From positions 1 to 64,000 of the forward strand of contig NW_026016841.1 of NCBI RefSeq assembly GCF_020379485.1: DNA of 64,000 nt, written 5' to 3'. Below the pieces are notes generated by a model. The model saw only the letters and a program-made list of their open reading frames with translations, was not told the origin of the DNA and did not search any database. This DNA is from Brassica napus. Lineage: Eukaryota; Streptophyta; Magnoliopsida; Brassicales; Brassicaceae. The position numbers and the translations under genes are program-made. Shown here one piece after another: positions 11,458 through 22,470 of this stretch (positions are counted from its first letter, which is position 1; each line of letters opens with the position of its first letter).

Positions 11458-11860
11458 AAAATACATCTCAGCACTGTTACCATTACTACACATCTCATCA
11501 AATTAAGTAAACATGTTCTTTTAAGATAAGATATATACGCCAAAAGAGAAACACATACAGTTTTAAAAACTTACTTATGCTTTATTTTACGATTATACAT
11601 GCCCCCTGTGGAGTTATAGATTGTAACTTTGTGCTGGAATCCAATTTGTTATCTATACAAAAATAAATCAGAGCGTTGCCATGATGCGTCGAATTATTTT
11701 TGTTTCTTCATTGAAAATGGTGATAGTTCCCGACGATATCTGTTAACCAGCATTAAGGTGAAAACTACTTTGATCGGGTTTAAGAAACTATAATTTCGAA
11801 TTTTTGAAGAGGATGTGAAGTAATTCGAACCTGGCAAATCTGTGTGTTTTGTTGGCCTGA
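11458..11860. other. noncoding stretch between MITE and captured exons
   Basis: The sequence holds no persuasive reading frame. It may be intron or 3' flank of the captured gene on the minus strand. Confidence 0.35.
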
Positions 11861-12584
11861 CATTAGTTGCTCAAAGCTATGGAAACGGAACCTCTCCGTA
11901 GACTGATTCAGCAATCTGGACATACATGGTTTGTTCGATGAATCTTATTGCAAAAGGACTGCCAGGGAACCTGAAGTTAGTGCTGCTTCTTCTCACATAA
12001 AAACGCTGCTGAAGGAGGTAAACCGAAACATTGATCAACGCTTGGATTAGCGTTGACTGAAAAGAGAGGCTGAATCAAAAGTAGTTCTTCCTAAAGATCT
12101 TAATGTAAAACTAATAATGAGAAACGAAAAACGCATACCTTCCCATCAATCAACAGCATATCAGACACCCATTCGCGCACGACCTTTCTTATCATTCCGG
12201 GCCTCTTAAACACTTCTAAATATATACATCATGAGCGAGCTTGATAAGGAGTTAAGAGGTACTAACAAATAAACAAACCTAAAACAATGCTTCTCTCATT
12301 TTATTCAAGACCTCTTCATTGAGTCACAACTCACAAGCATTCAAAATATCACCAATGTCTATGAATGCCTTCAGCTCTTCAAACTGATCACCTGACAGCC
12401 TTTCCTTGACACAGTATAGCCACCAAGAAACATAAATGTAGAGATTGCATTCCTTCAGATAAACCAAATCCAGCTTGATTATATAGAAAACGTAGCTACC
12501 CTTTTGTTGCGGCCGGCCAGAAGGTTCGGGAGTTTTAGCCGTGGCGGCATTTGAGCTCTCAGTTCCTTCACAACCATTAACCAT
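11861..12584 (-). pseudogene. captured multi-exon 5' part of an unidentified gene
   Basis: Four exon-like blocks lie in order on the minus strand. Block 1 starts at ATG 12584 (MVNGCEGTESSNAATAKTPE). Block 2, ending near 12295, reads FEELKAFIDIGDILNACEL, a TGA at 12324, then LNEEVLNKMREALF. Block 3 starts after an acceptor-like ATATATTTAG near 12210 and reads VFKRPGMIRKVVREWVSDML, ending at a GTATGC donor near 12140. Block 4 (about 12010-11861) reads RFYVRRSSTNFRFPGSPFAI and ends VYGEVPFP, stop. Splice-like borders and non-repetitive composition fit a captured gene with introns kept. The in-frame TGA shows decay. I do not recognise the protein. Confidence 0.55.
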
Positions 12585-13020
12585 CTCACTTGACTATGGA
12601 CTTCAATACTTGAAATTAAGGGTTAACCTCCTTGACTTGAATAATATGAGGAAGAAGAAGCGGAGGAGCACCAGTGAGGAGTGGTGATGATGAAACCCTA
12701 TAGATATCACTCACTGCATAGGTAACCCGCGCTGTTAATCTATCACTCCGTAGGGAGTTCACGATCGGATCAGAGCTTGACGTAGATTCTCTCCTTGATA
12801 CTCAATCGAATCAGATCCAGTGGCTCCCTAACGGTGGCGTCTTCACGTCTTCCTCTATGGACATTCTTATCTCAAATTCTCTTCGATACTCAATCGAATA
12901 AGATTTTCCGGCACCACCGATGTCTCTGTGAGCTCGCTCAGTTAGGCTTAACTCGAAGGTTTTTTTTTTATTATAAGGTTTTTATTAATATGCCACTTGT
13001 CTTTCAAAACAAACTATATT
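12585..13020 (-). other. leader and promoter-like DNA upstream of the captured gene
   Basis: The composition is more balanced than the Helitron body and continues directly upstream of the ATG at 12584. An internal duplication is visible: GATTCTCTCCTTGATACTCAATCGAATcAGAT near 12787 and AATTCTCTTCGATACTCAATCGAATaAGAT near 12875. The end region from 12960 is the Helitron 5' terminus. No separate gene is seen. Confidence 0.4.
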
Positions 13021-13075
13021 TTTCGCTGACGTGGACGCTCTATAGAGTCTCAAAAGTCTCTTTTATTAATAAGGA

Positions 13076-14828
13076 CTAGGAGTTAATCCGGGGCTATTTT
13101 GATTTTTTAAATGTTAACTATATATCTATTCATTTGGACTTTATATTCTGAACAACAACAAAATTCTAAATTGTATGTTTGTGTGAATACTTATTTCTCT
13201 AGAAAAAAAAAACAGAAAACTATACAATTTTCATATAGATGTTTCATATAGTTTTCTATTTTTTATATTATATATTTACTTATTATTTCATTTTTCTTAT
13301 ATTGTAGAGCAATTCTTTATAATAATCACTTTTAAGTTTTTGTCACAAAATAGTCATCAATAAGAAAAATGACCAAAATAATCCATTTTATTTTGAAATT
13401 TTAATATTTATTTTTTATTTTTCATAATTTGAAATCATATCTTCAAAACTCCACCCCGTAACTCTAAACCCTAACTCTAGATTTTTTAACCTTATGGCAT
13501 AGATGTATGTTTACTCTTTAATAAATGTTTAATTCAGATAAATGTTTAATTTAGTTTTTCTATTTTTTATATTGTATATTTACTTCCTGTTTATCTTCTC
13601 TTATTTTGTATATTTGTTTATTCTAAATTTCTTGCTTTTATATCAATGATAATATTACGATATAAATTTAATATAAATTTTATTTCTTATATACTATATT
13701 TACTTAATATTTATTTTTTCTTATATTTTATATTTACTTATTATAATATGTAACATTTCTATATGATTAATATTACTAACAATAATATTAAAATATTACA
13801 TTATATTACATTATAAATCTATTATAATATTAGAATAAAAATAAAATATCATAATAATATTACTTATTATCTATTTTTATACTAATATTTTTATGTCTTA
13901 TAGTCTATATTTACTAATTATTTATTTTACTATACATTTTTCAGATAGATGTTTAATTTAGTTTATCCAGTTCTGATATTGTATATTTACTTATTGTGTA
14001 CTTTTCTTTATACTGTATATTTACCTATTCTAATATTACGGTAGAAGTTTAATATAATATTTGTATTTCTTATATTGTATATTTACTTATTATTTATTTT
14101 ACAATACATTTTTTCAGAGATATGCTTAATTTAATCTTTTCATTTTTTAATTGTATTTTACCTATTTTTTATTTTTTTCTTACACTGTGTGTTTACTTAT
14201 TATAATTTTCTTGCTTTTATATCAAAAAATAATATTACAATAGATGTTTAATGTGATAAAAAAATATTATCTTATGTTGTATTCTTATTTTTCTTACATT
14301 GTATATTTACTTACAAAAATATTTGAAAATAATGAAATGTTAAACTATACATTTTGCAGATAGACATTTAATACTTATCTAATTGTTTTGTTTTATATCA
14401 AATTATAATATTACGATAGATGTTTAATGTAATATTTCTATATCTTATATTATATATTTACTTATTATTTATATTATTATATATTTTATGATAGAGGTTT
14501 AATGTATTTTTTGTATTTTTTATATTGTATATTTATTTATAATTTATTTTTCTTATATTTTATATTTACTTATTCTAATATTATAATTGATGTTTAATGA
14601 AATATTTTTATAATGTAAATTTACTTTTATTTATTTAACTAAACATTTTTCAGATTTATGTTTAATTTAGTTTTTCTATTTTTTATATTGTGTATTTACT
14701 TATTATTTATCTTTTCTTATTTTTATTTTTTTAATAACGATGCCACGTGTCATCTTTCGGAAAAAATATTTTTTTCGCTGATATGGATGCTTTATGGAGC
14801 CTCAAAAGATCTCTTTTATTAGTATAGA
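13076..14828 (-). mobile_element. Helitron-like element C (non-autonomous)
   Basis: The minus strand starts TCTATACTAATAAAAGAGATC at 14828 with the shared subterminal GGCTCCATAAAGCATCC, and ends CTAG at 13076-13079 right beside the TCC start of element B. The body is AT-rich with the same TTATATTGTATATTTACTTATT motifs as element A. It also holds the phrase CCGTAACTCTAAACCCTAACTCTAG near 13454, a repeat common in this genome. No protein-coding capacity is seen. Confidence 0.65.
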
Positions 14829-16778
14829 TAGATTATATTACTTTATAAATCTATTATAAAATTAGAATAAAAATAAAATACCATAATAATATAACATATT
14901 ATTTATTTTTATACTAATATTTTTATGTCTTATAGTATATATTTACTAATTATTTATTTTACTATATTATAGTATATGTCTTATAGTATACTAATATCTT
15001 ACTAAAATATATATATATATATTTACTTATTCTAATTTTATTACTTTTTTATCAAATGATAATATTATGATAGATGTTTAATGTGATAAAAATATGATCT
15101 TATATTGTATGCTTATTTTTCTTATATTGTATATTTACTTACAAAAAAATTGAAAATAATAAAATGTTAAACTATACATTTTCAGATAGACCTTTAATGT
15201 AGTTTTTTTATATTGTGTATTTACTTATCTAATTGTTTTGTTTTATATCAAATTATAATATTACGATAGATGTTTAATGTAATATTTCTATTTTTTATAT
15301 TATATATTTACTTATTATTTATATTATTATATATATTTTTAGATAGAGGTTTAATGTATTTTTTGTATTTTTTATATTGTATATTTACTTATAATTTTTT
15401 TTATATTTAATTATTCTAATATCATAATTGATGTTTAATGTAATATTTTTATAATGTAAATTCACTTTTATTTATTTAACTATACATTTTTCAGATATAT
15501 GTTTAATTTAGTTTTTCCATTTTTATATAGTGTATTTACTTATTGTTTATCTTTTCTTATTTTTATATTTATTTAGTCTAAATTTCTTGGTTTTATATTA
15601 ATGATAATATTACGATATATACTTAATATAATATTTTTTATTTCTTCTATACTATATTTACTTATTATTTATTTTTCTTATATTTTATATTTACTTATTC
15701 TAATAATACGATAATGTTTAGTATAATATTTCTATTTCTTATATTTTGTATTTAGTTATTATTTTATAAATGTTTAATTTAGTTTTTTCATTTCTCAATT
15801 GTATATTTACTCAATGTTCTAAAAATCGCTATGCGGTAACTAGGCGCTTTATAAAAGACTAGCGACTAGGCGGATTATTCGGAGCCTAGGCGAGGCCTAG
15901 ACGTTAGCAAATTATTGATTTATTTTATATATTTTATATATTTATATGATATATTTTAGTTTTTAGGTTTAATTATAAAATTATTGTGATGAATAATCAA
16001 AATTAGATATACAAAACATAAGAAAGTAGACAAATTTGTTGATCTGTAATAATATTATTGCTAAATTTAACATATATAGACAATTTTAGATCAATTTTAA
16101 CTAATTTTAACCGATTTAGAACAGTTTAAATCAATTTGAATCATATAAATTGGTATAAATCGGATTTTAAGAAAATCGTTTCGGATAGGACTGAGTTGCC
16201 GCCTAGGCGGGGGCCTAGGCGCCGCCTAGATCGATTTTTAGAACCTTGTATTTACTTATTCTAATTTTTTTTTTGTTTTTATATCAAATGATAATATTAT
16301 GATAAATGTTTAATGTAATATCTCTATTTATTATATTGTATATTTACTTATTATTTATTTTTCCTTATATTGTATATTTACTTATTATATATATATATTT
16401 TATATTGCAAATTTAATTATTATTTAATTTCTATTTATTTCTCAATTGTATTATTACTTATTCTAATTTTTTTTGTTTTATATCAAATGATAATATTATG
16501 ATAGATGTTTAATGTAATATCTCTATTTATTATATTGTATATTTACTTATTATTTATTTTTCCTTATATTGTATATTTAATTATTATTGTTTAATGCAAT
16601 GTTCTATTTCTTATATTGTTTATTTACTTATTATATATATATTTTTATATTGTAAATTTACCTATTATTTATTTTCTATTTTTAAATAATAAATGCCACA
16701 TGTCATATTTCGGGAGAATTTTGTCCGCTGATATGGACGCTCTATGGAGCCTCAAAAGCTCCATTTTATTAGTATAGA
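14829..16778 (-). mobile_element. Helitron-like element D, partly duplicated from C
   Basis: The minus strand starts TCTATACTAATAAAATGGAGC at 16778, again followed by GGCTCCATAGAGCGTCC. No CTAG/hairpin 3' end is visible. Instead, the low-coordinate part (from about 14832) closely resembles the inside of element C from about 13805 (the TAGAATAAAAATAAAATA...TTTTATGTCTTATAG stretch). This suggests a duplication of about 1 kb within the Helitron cluster. The hAT MITE at 15812-16248 is nested in it. Confidence 0.6.
15812..16248. mobile_element. 437-bp hAT-type MITE with 8-bp target duplication
   Basis: The ends CAATGTTCTAAAAATCG and CGATTTTTAGAACCTTG are inverted with one mismatch. They are flanked by a perfect 8-bp duplication TATTTACT (15804-15811 and 16249-16256), the hAT signature. 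The subterminal parts are GC-rich and palindromic (GGCGCCTAGGCGGC type) while the centre is AT-rich. There is no transposase, so a related hAT would have moved it in trans. Confidence 0.92.
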
Positions 16779-17370
16779 TTAGAAGCCTATACATTTTATC
16801 CGGACCCAAAAATCTGAACCGGAACCGACTAAAAACCGGTTCGGGTCGGGTAGGGGTAATTTAATTTTTGCCCTATTGGGTCTTGTTGTGGAGGACCTGC
16901 GGGTCTTGGACCCGACCCGACCTTATCCCGAGATCCGATGGATATCCAAAATACCTGAAAGTCCTAGTATGTATTAAGCATATATGGGTTTTTCAGTATA
17001 TTTTTGGTATTACATATATTTATTTAAGTTTCAGGTTTGTGTTTTTGGATATTTTTCATGTCTTTAGACTAGATTTTGGGTAAAATTTTGGGTATTTTCA
17101 AATGTTTATATATATTTTTGGGTATTTTTTTGTTTTTTGGTATTTTTCAAGCCCAACAGGATCCGAACCAAACCCGACCGGACCGACAAATTCTAATTGC
17201 TATTGGGTCCAAGTACCTAAAACCTGAACCGACCCAGACTCGACAAGACCCGATCCGAACCTGAAACGATAAATTCTAATTATTCTATTGGGTCTAAATA
17301 TCTAAGATCTGAAGGACCCATGACTCGACAAAACCCGATCCAAATCCAACCAGAGGACCCGAATTCCCAA
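16779..17370. repeat. ACCCGAC/GTCGGGT-rich dispersed repeat
   Basis: The stretch is packed with variants of GACCCGAC and its complement (ACCGGTTCGGGTCGGGTA near 16833; AACCCGACCGGACCGAC near 17168; TAAACCTGAACCGACCCAGAC near 17218), mixed with CCAAaTACCT-type phrases. This is an interspersed repeat type common in Brassicaceae noncoding DNA. I cannot define termini or a target duplication. No coding sequence is supported. Confidence 0.55.
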
Positions 17371-17592
17371 GTCGTTCAAGAAATGCCATAAAGCTTTGGT
17401 TCACATCAACCCTGTCCTTTAATAACTTAGTGTCGAGATTTTCTTTGGCGCTTGTCTTATTAGTGAACATCACTCCAAACTTTTTGTCAACCCTTTTCTC
17501 TGCTTAGAGGGTATGCAATCTGATCTCTCAGCGTCCCTAAAACATGTACAAGAGACAAAAAGAGATTCTATTCCCTCACACAAGTCACATAC
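17371..17592 (-). pseudogene. gene scrap, downstream half, split by the copia insertion
   Basis: On the minus strand this continues the scrap that starts at 22943, once the copia element and one target duplication are left out. Directly after the junction, a frame of about 40 codons is open (VCDLCEGIESLFVSCTCF). Further on a second frame reads VMFTNKTSAKENLDTKLLKD and then DVNQSFMAFLE. The last motif recurs at the far side (YQSFMAFLE near 22700), so part of the scrap is duplicated. I cannot name the parent gene. Confidence 0.4.
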
Positions 17593-17741
17593 TATAATGA
17601 AGTATGCAGAAGTAGTTATCTTATTCATCAACCAAACCAAACGTAAAGTATATATACAACATGAATAGCATAAGCTAACTAGGAATAGGAAAGTAGATTA
17701 GAATCCCTAAGTAATAGGATCATATCATTATCCTCTCATTA
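17593..17741 (-). repeat. 3' LTR of the short-LTR copia element
   Basis: It reads TATAATGAAG...CTCTCATTA on the plus strand and matches 22322-22465. It carries an extra CAAAC/CCAAA copy (5 bp) compared with the other LTR. Its ends are TA...TA in place of the usual TG...CA, with TAATGA/TCATTA as the inverted terminal motif. Confidence 0.95.
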
Positions 17742-17748
17742 CTCCCTC

Positions 17749-20700
17749 TCAAGTTGGCAATGACATATCTCGAATGCCTAACTTGGACAGCAGAAATTGA
17801 AACGTAGGAGCAGGAAGAGGCTTTGTCAGAAGATCAGCCGGTTGATTCTTTGTTGAGATATGAACAGTCTGAAGAAGTTTAGCTTGGACAGCATCACGAA
17901 CCATATGACAATCATTCTCCACATGCTTGGTTCGTTCATGAAAAACAGGATTCTTGGCTATATGAATTGCCGATTGACTATCACAGAAGAGATGCATTGG
18001 TTGAGGATGATAGAAACCAAACTGGTCAAGTAGACGCTTCAGCCATTTGAGCTCGCAAGTGGCATCAGCCATGGACCTGTATTCGGCTTCAGCCGATGAT
18101 CGAGAGACTGTGCATTGTTTCTTGGTTCGCCATGAGACTAGCGAGTCACCGAGTAACACCAGATACGCACTCAAAGATCGACGTGTACGTGGACAAGCAG
18201 ACCAGTCCGCGTCACAAAATGCAGTAAGCTGGAGATTACTGTCTGAAGATAACATAATACCTTGATCAGGACAACCTTTTAAGTATCTAACAACTCGTAG
18301 TGCAGCAATCCAATGATCGTCACGAGGCTTCTGCATAAATTGAGATAGGAGATGAACAACATAGCTTAGTTCGGGTCTTGTAAACGTAAGATAAATTAAT
18401 CTACCGACCAGTCTTCTATACTTGCCAGGGTCGGTGAGAAGTGGACTCGTAGACACCGCAAGCTTGTGATTCAACTCAGCAGGAACCGGCGATGGCTTTG
18501 CACCAAGAAGACCACACTCAGTAATAATATCCAAGGCGTACTTTCTCTGAGACACAAAGATCCCCTCAGGACCTCTTACGACTTCCAAACCGAGAAAGTA
18601 TTTAAGTTTACCTAGATCTTTCATCTTAAAACACTTGTGCAAATAGTTCTTGAACCTCTGTATAGTAGAAACGTCATTACCGGCAATGATAAAATCATCG
18701 ACATACACCAAGATGTGTAAGCATATATCGCCCCGTACAAAAGAGAACAATGAGTAGTCTTCATAACTCTGAACAAATCCGAAATCCAAGAGAGTCTTAC
18801 TCAGCTTTGCAAACCAGCATCTAGGAGATTGTTTGAGACCATAAAGGGACTTGCGAAGACGACACACCTTAGAAGGATCATCTGATTTGAAACCTTGAGG
18901 TAGTTGCATATAAATCTCTTCCTCAAGATCCCCGTGTAAGAATGCATTATGAACATCCATTTGGTGAATCTCCCAATGTTTTGAAGCTGCAATTTTAAGG
19001 AGAAACCGTACCGTGTTCATCTTGGCAACAGGGGCGAATGTATCTTTATAATCTGTGCCCTCTTTCTGTCGGTTACCACAAGCCACTAATCTCGCTTTGG
19101 GTCGCTCTTCAGTGCCGTCAGCTTTGTACTTGATCGTATAAATCCACTTATTACTTATGGCCTTTTTACCAGGAGGGAGAGTCGTTACGTCCCATGTATG
19201 ATTAGCTTCTAGTGCATCGATCTCCGTCTTCATGGCCCCGTTGAAGCGAGTATCAAGGACTGCCTCTTTGTAAGACTTAGGTATGTAGTCCGTAGTAATA
19301 GTTGCTAGAAATGCCTGATGTTTTTCATTAAAGACAGACGATGATAAAAAATCAGCAATAGGATATAGTGTTTTACCTGTGACCGTTGGAGAGAATCTCT
19401 GTTCAGGAGAAGGAACGTGAGAGGGTTTCGTAGCAGAGGACGTATGGGTCGTATATTGCTTGAGTAATACAGACGGCTTTTTAGTATGATGACCTCGTCC
19501 GAGAACTTCCAAGAGTCCAGGAGAAGAAGATTCTACAGGTGTAGATGTCGGTGATGTAGGTATAACTGCAGGTGTACTTGGAGTAGCTGATAGTTTGGGT
19601 GTAGAAGTTGGGGATGTTGATGGAGTCGAAGGAACAGAGTGCGCTGTCGGTGAAATCGTATCAGTCGAGACCATAGGTTCTGAAGCAGACGTAGTAGTAG
19701 GTGGCGGTGTTGAATGTACCTCTGGTTGTGCAGGTTTGATACCGCTCCCCCTTGATGGAGACGTCGGTTCTAGCCAGTCATCGATCGGATCATTATGTTG
19801 CAGAACTGGCGGTGAAATATAACCAGTATTTGCAATCCCTGGAAATTGATCCTCAAAGAATGTTACGTCGCGACTGATGAAGAATTCATTGGTTTCAAGA
19901 TTGTAAAGCCTCCAAGCTTTCTTTCCAAATGGATATCCCACAAAAATACACTTTCTAGAACGTTCAGCAAACTTATCTTTGCTTCTTGGTCGCCAATGCG
20001 CATAAGAAAGGCATCCACAGACGCGTAGAAGATCATACACCGGTGGTTTCCCATGTAAGAGTTCGTATGGAGTCTTGCCGTGAAGCAATTGTGTTGGTGT
20101 CCGGTTGATTATATGAGCCGCAGCTAGGATACTTTCGCCCCAAAAATCTACTGGTAAACGGGCTTGAAACAAGCATGCTCGAGCTACATTTAGAATGTGC
20201 CTGTGTTTCTTTTCTACTCTCCCATTCTGTTGAGGAGTATCAACACACGACGTATGATGTATGATCCCTTGCTCTTGAAAGAACGGTTTTAGAACCATAA
20301 ACTCAGTGCCATTGTCTGTCCGAATCATTTTGACACCTCGACCAAACTGTTTCTCACTCATGGCACAAAAGTTTTTAAGCAGGGTTGAAACTTCTGATTT
20401 CTCAAGCATTAGGTAAGTCCATACAGCACGGGAATAATCATCAACCACAGTAAGAAAGTAAACAGCCCCACACGAAGCTGGTGTACGATAGGGTCCCCAA
20501 ACATCGCAATGAATCAAACCAAAAGGACTTTCAGCTTTATTAAGACTATCAGGGAAAACTGATCGAGTTTGTTTTGCTCTAAAAAAAATGTCACACTGAC
20601 TAGAATTAGAAAAATCTATCTTAAGTGTATCAAAAACTGGTAGAGTAGATAAAACTTTGTAGGAAGGATGTCCAAGTCGACGATGCCACAAATCTGAAGG

Positions 20701-21282
20701 AGACGAATTCGTTTTTGCAGCTCCATGAACTCGTGCAACTTTAACACCCGTAAAATAGTAAACCCCCTCACGTTCTTCACCTGCTCCAATCAGAGTCCTC
20801 GAAAAACGGTCCTGTAAAACACACAACGTATCAGTGAATATTGCTATGCAACCAGTTTGTTTCAATAGTTTAGAAACTGATATGAGTGTGCAGTTAAAAT
20901 CTGGCACAAAAAGAACATCATGCAACGAATAGTCATTGCTGAGACGTAGCCATCCTCGTTTTGTTGCGCTTGATAATCGGCCATTAGGAAAAGTGACCGA
21001 AGAAGTAAAGTCAGAGACGGCGTGGAGTAAAGACAGATCACCAGTCATATGATGTGAGGCGCCTGTATCAATAACAACATCAGTATATTTAAGTTTACCC
21101 GACAGACGCTCTGATGAGAGGTTGCTCTGTTGATTTTGGAGCAATGCGATCAAAGAAGCAATCTGGTCAAAGTTGTTTAGAATCTGATTGTTTTGAGTAG
21201 TATACACAGTATTGGCGCGACCGCGTTCACGTCCCCTATTACCACTGAAACGTCCTCCGTGACCTCCTCTCTGATTGTTGTT
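17749..21282 (-). pseudogene. copia pol: protease, integrase, reverse transcriptase, RNase H
   Basis: The open frame below the TAA at 21283 encodes about 1177 residues of pol. The protease motif is VIDTGASHHMTG. The pre-integrase motif is LWHRRLGHPSYKVL, but the zinc site reads QCDIFFRAKQT, so its second cysteine is replaced by phenylalanine. The integrase core has IHCDVWGPY, IRTDNGTEF and the glutamate region PQQNGRVEKKHRH. A proline/serine/threonine-rich linker follows. RT has QMDVHNAFLHGDLEEEIY and YVDDFIIAGND. RNase H has AFCDADWSACPRT, SSAEAEYRSM and DSQSAIHIA. It ends 7 bases from the LTR. The loss of the zinc ligand and the stop at its head make it inactive. Confidence 0.95.
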
Positions 21283-22179
21283 TTAACGTTGTTGTTCATT
21301 ATACCAATCAGGAAAGCCATGAAGTAGAAAACACTCTGTATTATCATGGCCTTTGTGACCACAGAGTGTACATGAGCGGTTAGGATCTCTTGACTTCCGT
21401 GGATTAGAGTCAGCTATAGGTGGAGGAGCTTCTTTTGCAGTATCGGTTTTAACAGAGAAGCCAAGTATGTCTGATCGTTGTTCTTTTGATCGAGTTGTTG
21501 CCATGTTTTGTTCTTCACGGATAACTCTAGAGTAGACAATATTGAGATCATGCAACGGGTCTTCATCAGTTATATGAGACCGGATAGACATAAAACGTGA
21601 ATCGTCTAGTCCAAAGAGAAACTTGTGAACACGTGCATCCTCCTTTTCTTTTTCAATATCAGCGGCTGCTGCACACGTACATGTGCGAGTTGTTTTGAGG
21701 TTCTGTAGTTCTTCCCAAAGCTTCATAAGTCTGCCGTAGAAGTCAAGGACTGATTTGCCATCCTGCTTGCAGTTGGTAATCTCGTCTTGGAGCTGGTGTA
21801 TACGAGCACCGTTCTTTACGGAGAATCAAAAGCTTAGGGTTTCCCACAGCTTATGAGCATCAGGAACGTGTGTAACAGTAGACCGAACCTTAAGATCAAT
21901 GGACGTTCTAATCCATCCTACGATCATAGAATTCGCAGCAAGCCACCTAGGTAGGTCAGGGCTGTCGTCGGCTGGTTTAGAGATCGTCCCATCTATGAAT
22001 CCGATCTTTTGTTTAGCTTGTAAAGAATTCCGTATTTCCGTAGACCACTCTGAATAATTCTCGTTTGTAAGGAGAACCGAAGTAATAAGAGCCCCCGGAT
22101 TGTCGTTTGGGTATAGATGATATGGAGAACCGACATCACGTTGTGTTGTCGCAGTAGAATCAGTAGTAGACTCCGACAT
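21283..22179 (-). pseudogene. copia gag with two in-frame stops
   Basis: Gag starts at ATG 22179 (MSESTTDSTATTQ), 131 bases inside the LTR. It has the UBN2-type features YHLYPNDNPG, LTNENYSEWSTEI and IGFIDG, typical of copia gag. A TGA at 21826-21828 interrupts it after KLWETLSF, but the same frame continues (RIHQLQDEITNCKQDG, then VHKFLFGLDD). The zinc knuckle CTLCGHKGHDNTEC has all four ligands. The second stop, TAA at 21283-21285, falls in a glutamine/asparagine-rich stretch before pol. Both stops are explained by single C-to-T changes from CGA and CAA. Confidence 0.93.
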
Positions 22180-22309
22180 ATTGGTTGACGAACAAGAATT
22201 GTAGTAGAATGTAGAAGTAAATTTGTAAAAGTAGAAATAGAATGAAGATGATCAATCGTTTTCTTGATCAATTTAGAATATTATGCGGAAATTTTTTTTG
22301 TAGATCTTA

Positions 22310-22465
22310 GCTTTGATACCATATAATGAAGTATGCAGAAGTAGTTATCTTATTCATCAACCAAACGTAAATTATATATACAACATGAATAGCATAAGCT
22401 AACTAGGAATATGATAGTAGATTAGAATCCCTAAGTAATAGGATCATATCATTATCCTCTCATTA
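22310..22465 (-). repeat. 5' LTR and primer-binding site of the short-LTR copia element
   Basis: The LTR occupies 22322-22465. The minus-strand sequence directly after it is TGGTATCAAAGC (22321-22310), differing by one base from the common TGGTATCAGAGC complement of initiator tRNA. No clear TATA box is obvious except TATATATAC near 22372-22382 in plus orientation. Confidence 0.9.
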
Positions 22466-22470
22466 CATAC

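Larger units (their letters stand above)
7785..13075 (-). mobile_element. Helitron-like element B with captured gene pieces
   Basis: The minus strand starts TCCTTATTAATAAAAGAGAC at 13075 and ends with a GC-rich hairpin (CCCGTAGCCCGGG) nine bases before CTAG at 7785-7788, a good Helitron 3' end. It abuts element A exactly. Two further Helitron-like 5' ends on the plus strand (about 7939 and 9572) suggest nested insertions. Between 10.6 and 12.6 kb it carries exon-like pieces of an unidentified gene in the same orientation, plus a MULE-type MITE. No Rep/helicase is present. Confidence 0.65.
17593..22465 (-). mobile_element. nearly complete Ty1/copia element with very short LTRs
   Basis: The element is 4873 bp, with LTRs at 17593-17741 (149 bp) and 22322-22465 (144 bp) and a perfect 5-bp target duplication CATAC (17588-17592, 22466-22470). 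The primer site TGGTATCAAAGC (minus strand, 22321-22310) is close to the initiator-methionine tRNA type. A polypurine tract GAGAGGGAG lies beside the low LTR. The LTRs differ by three substitutions and one 5-bp indel. Gag and pol share one reading frame from 22179 to 17749, broken only by two stop codons. Confidence 0.97.

Noticed and set aside
10838..11543. Two similar small proteins on opposite strands
   Set aside because: They are the inverted arms of the Mutator-type MITE, not genes.
12324..12584. Assignment of the FEELKAFIDIGDIL block to a tRNA synthetase
   Set aside because: Only a few residues look similar; motifs of the family are absent, so no name was given.
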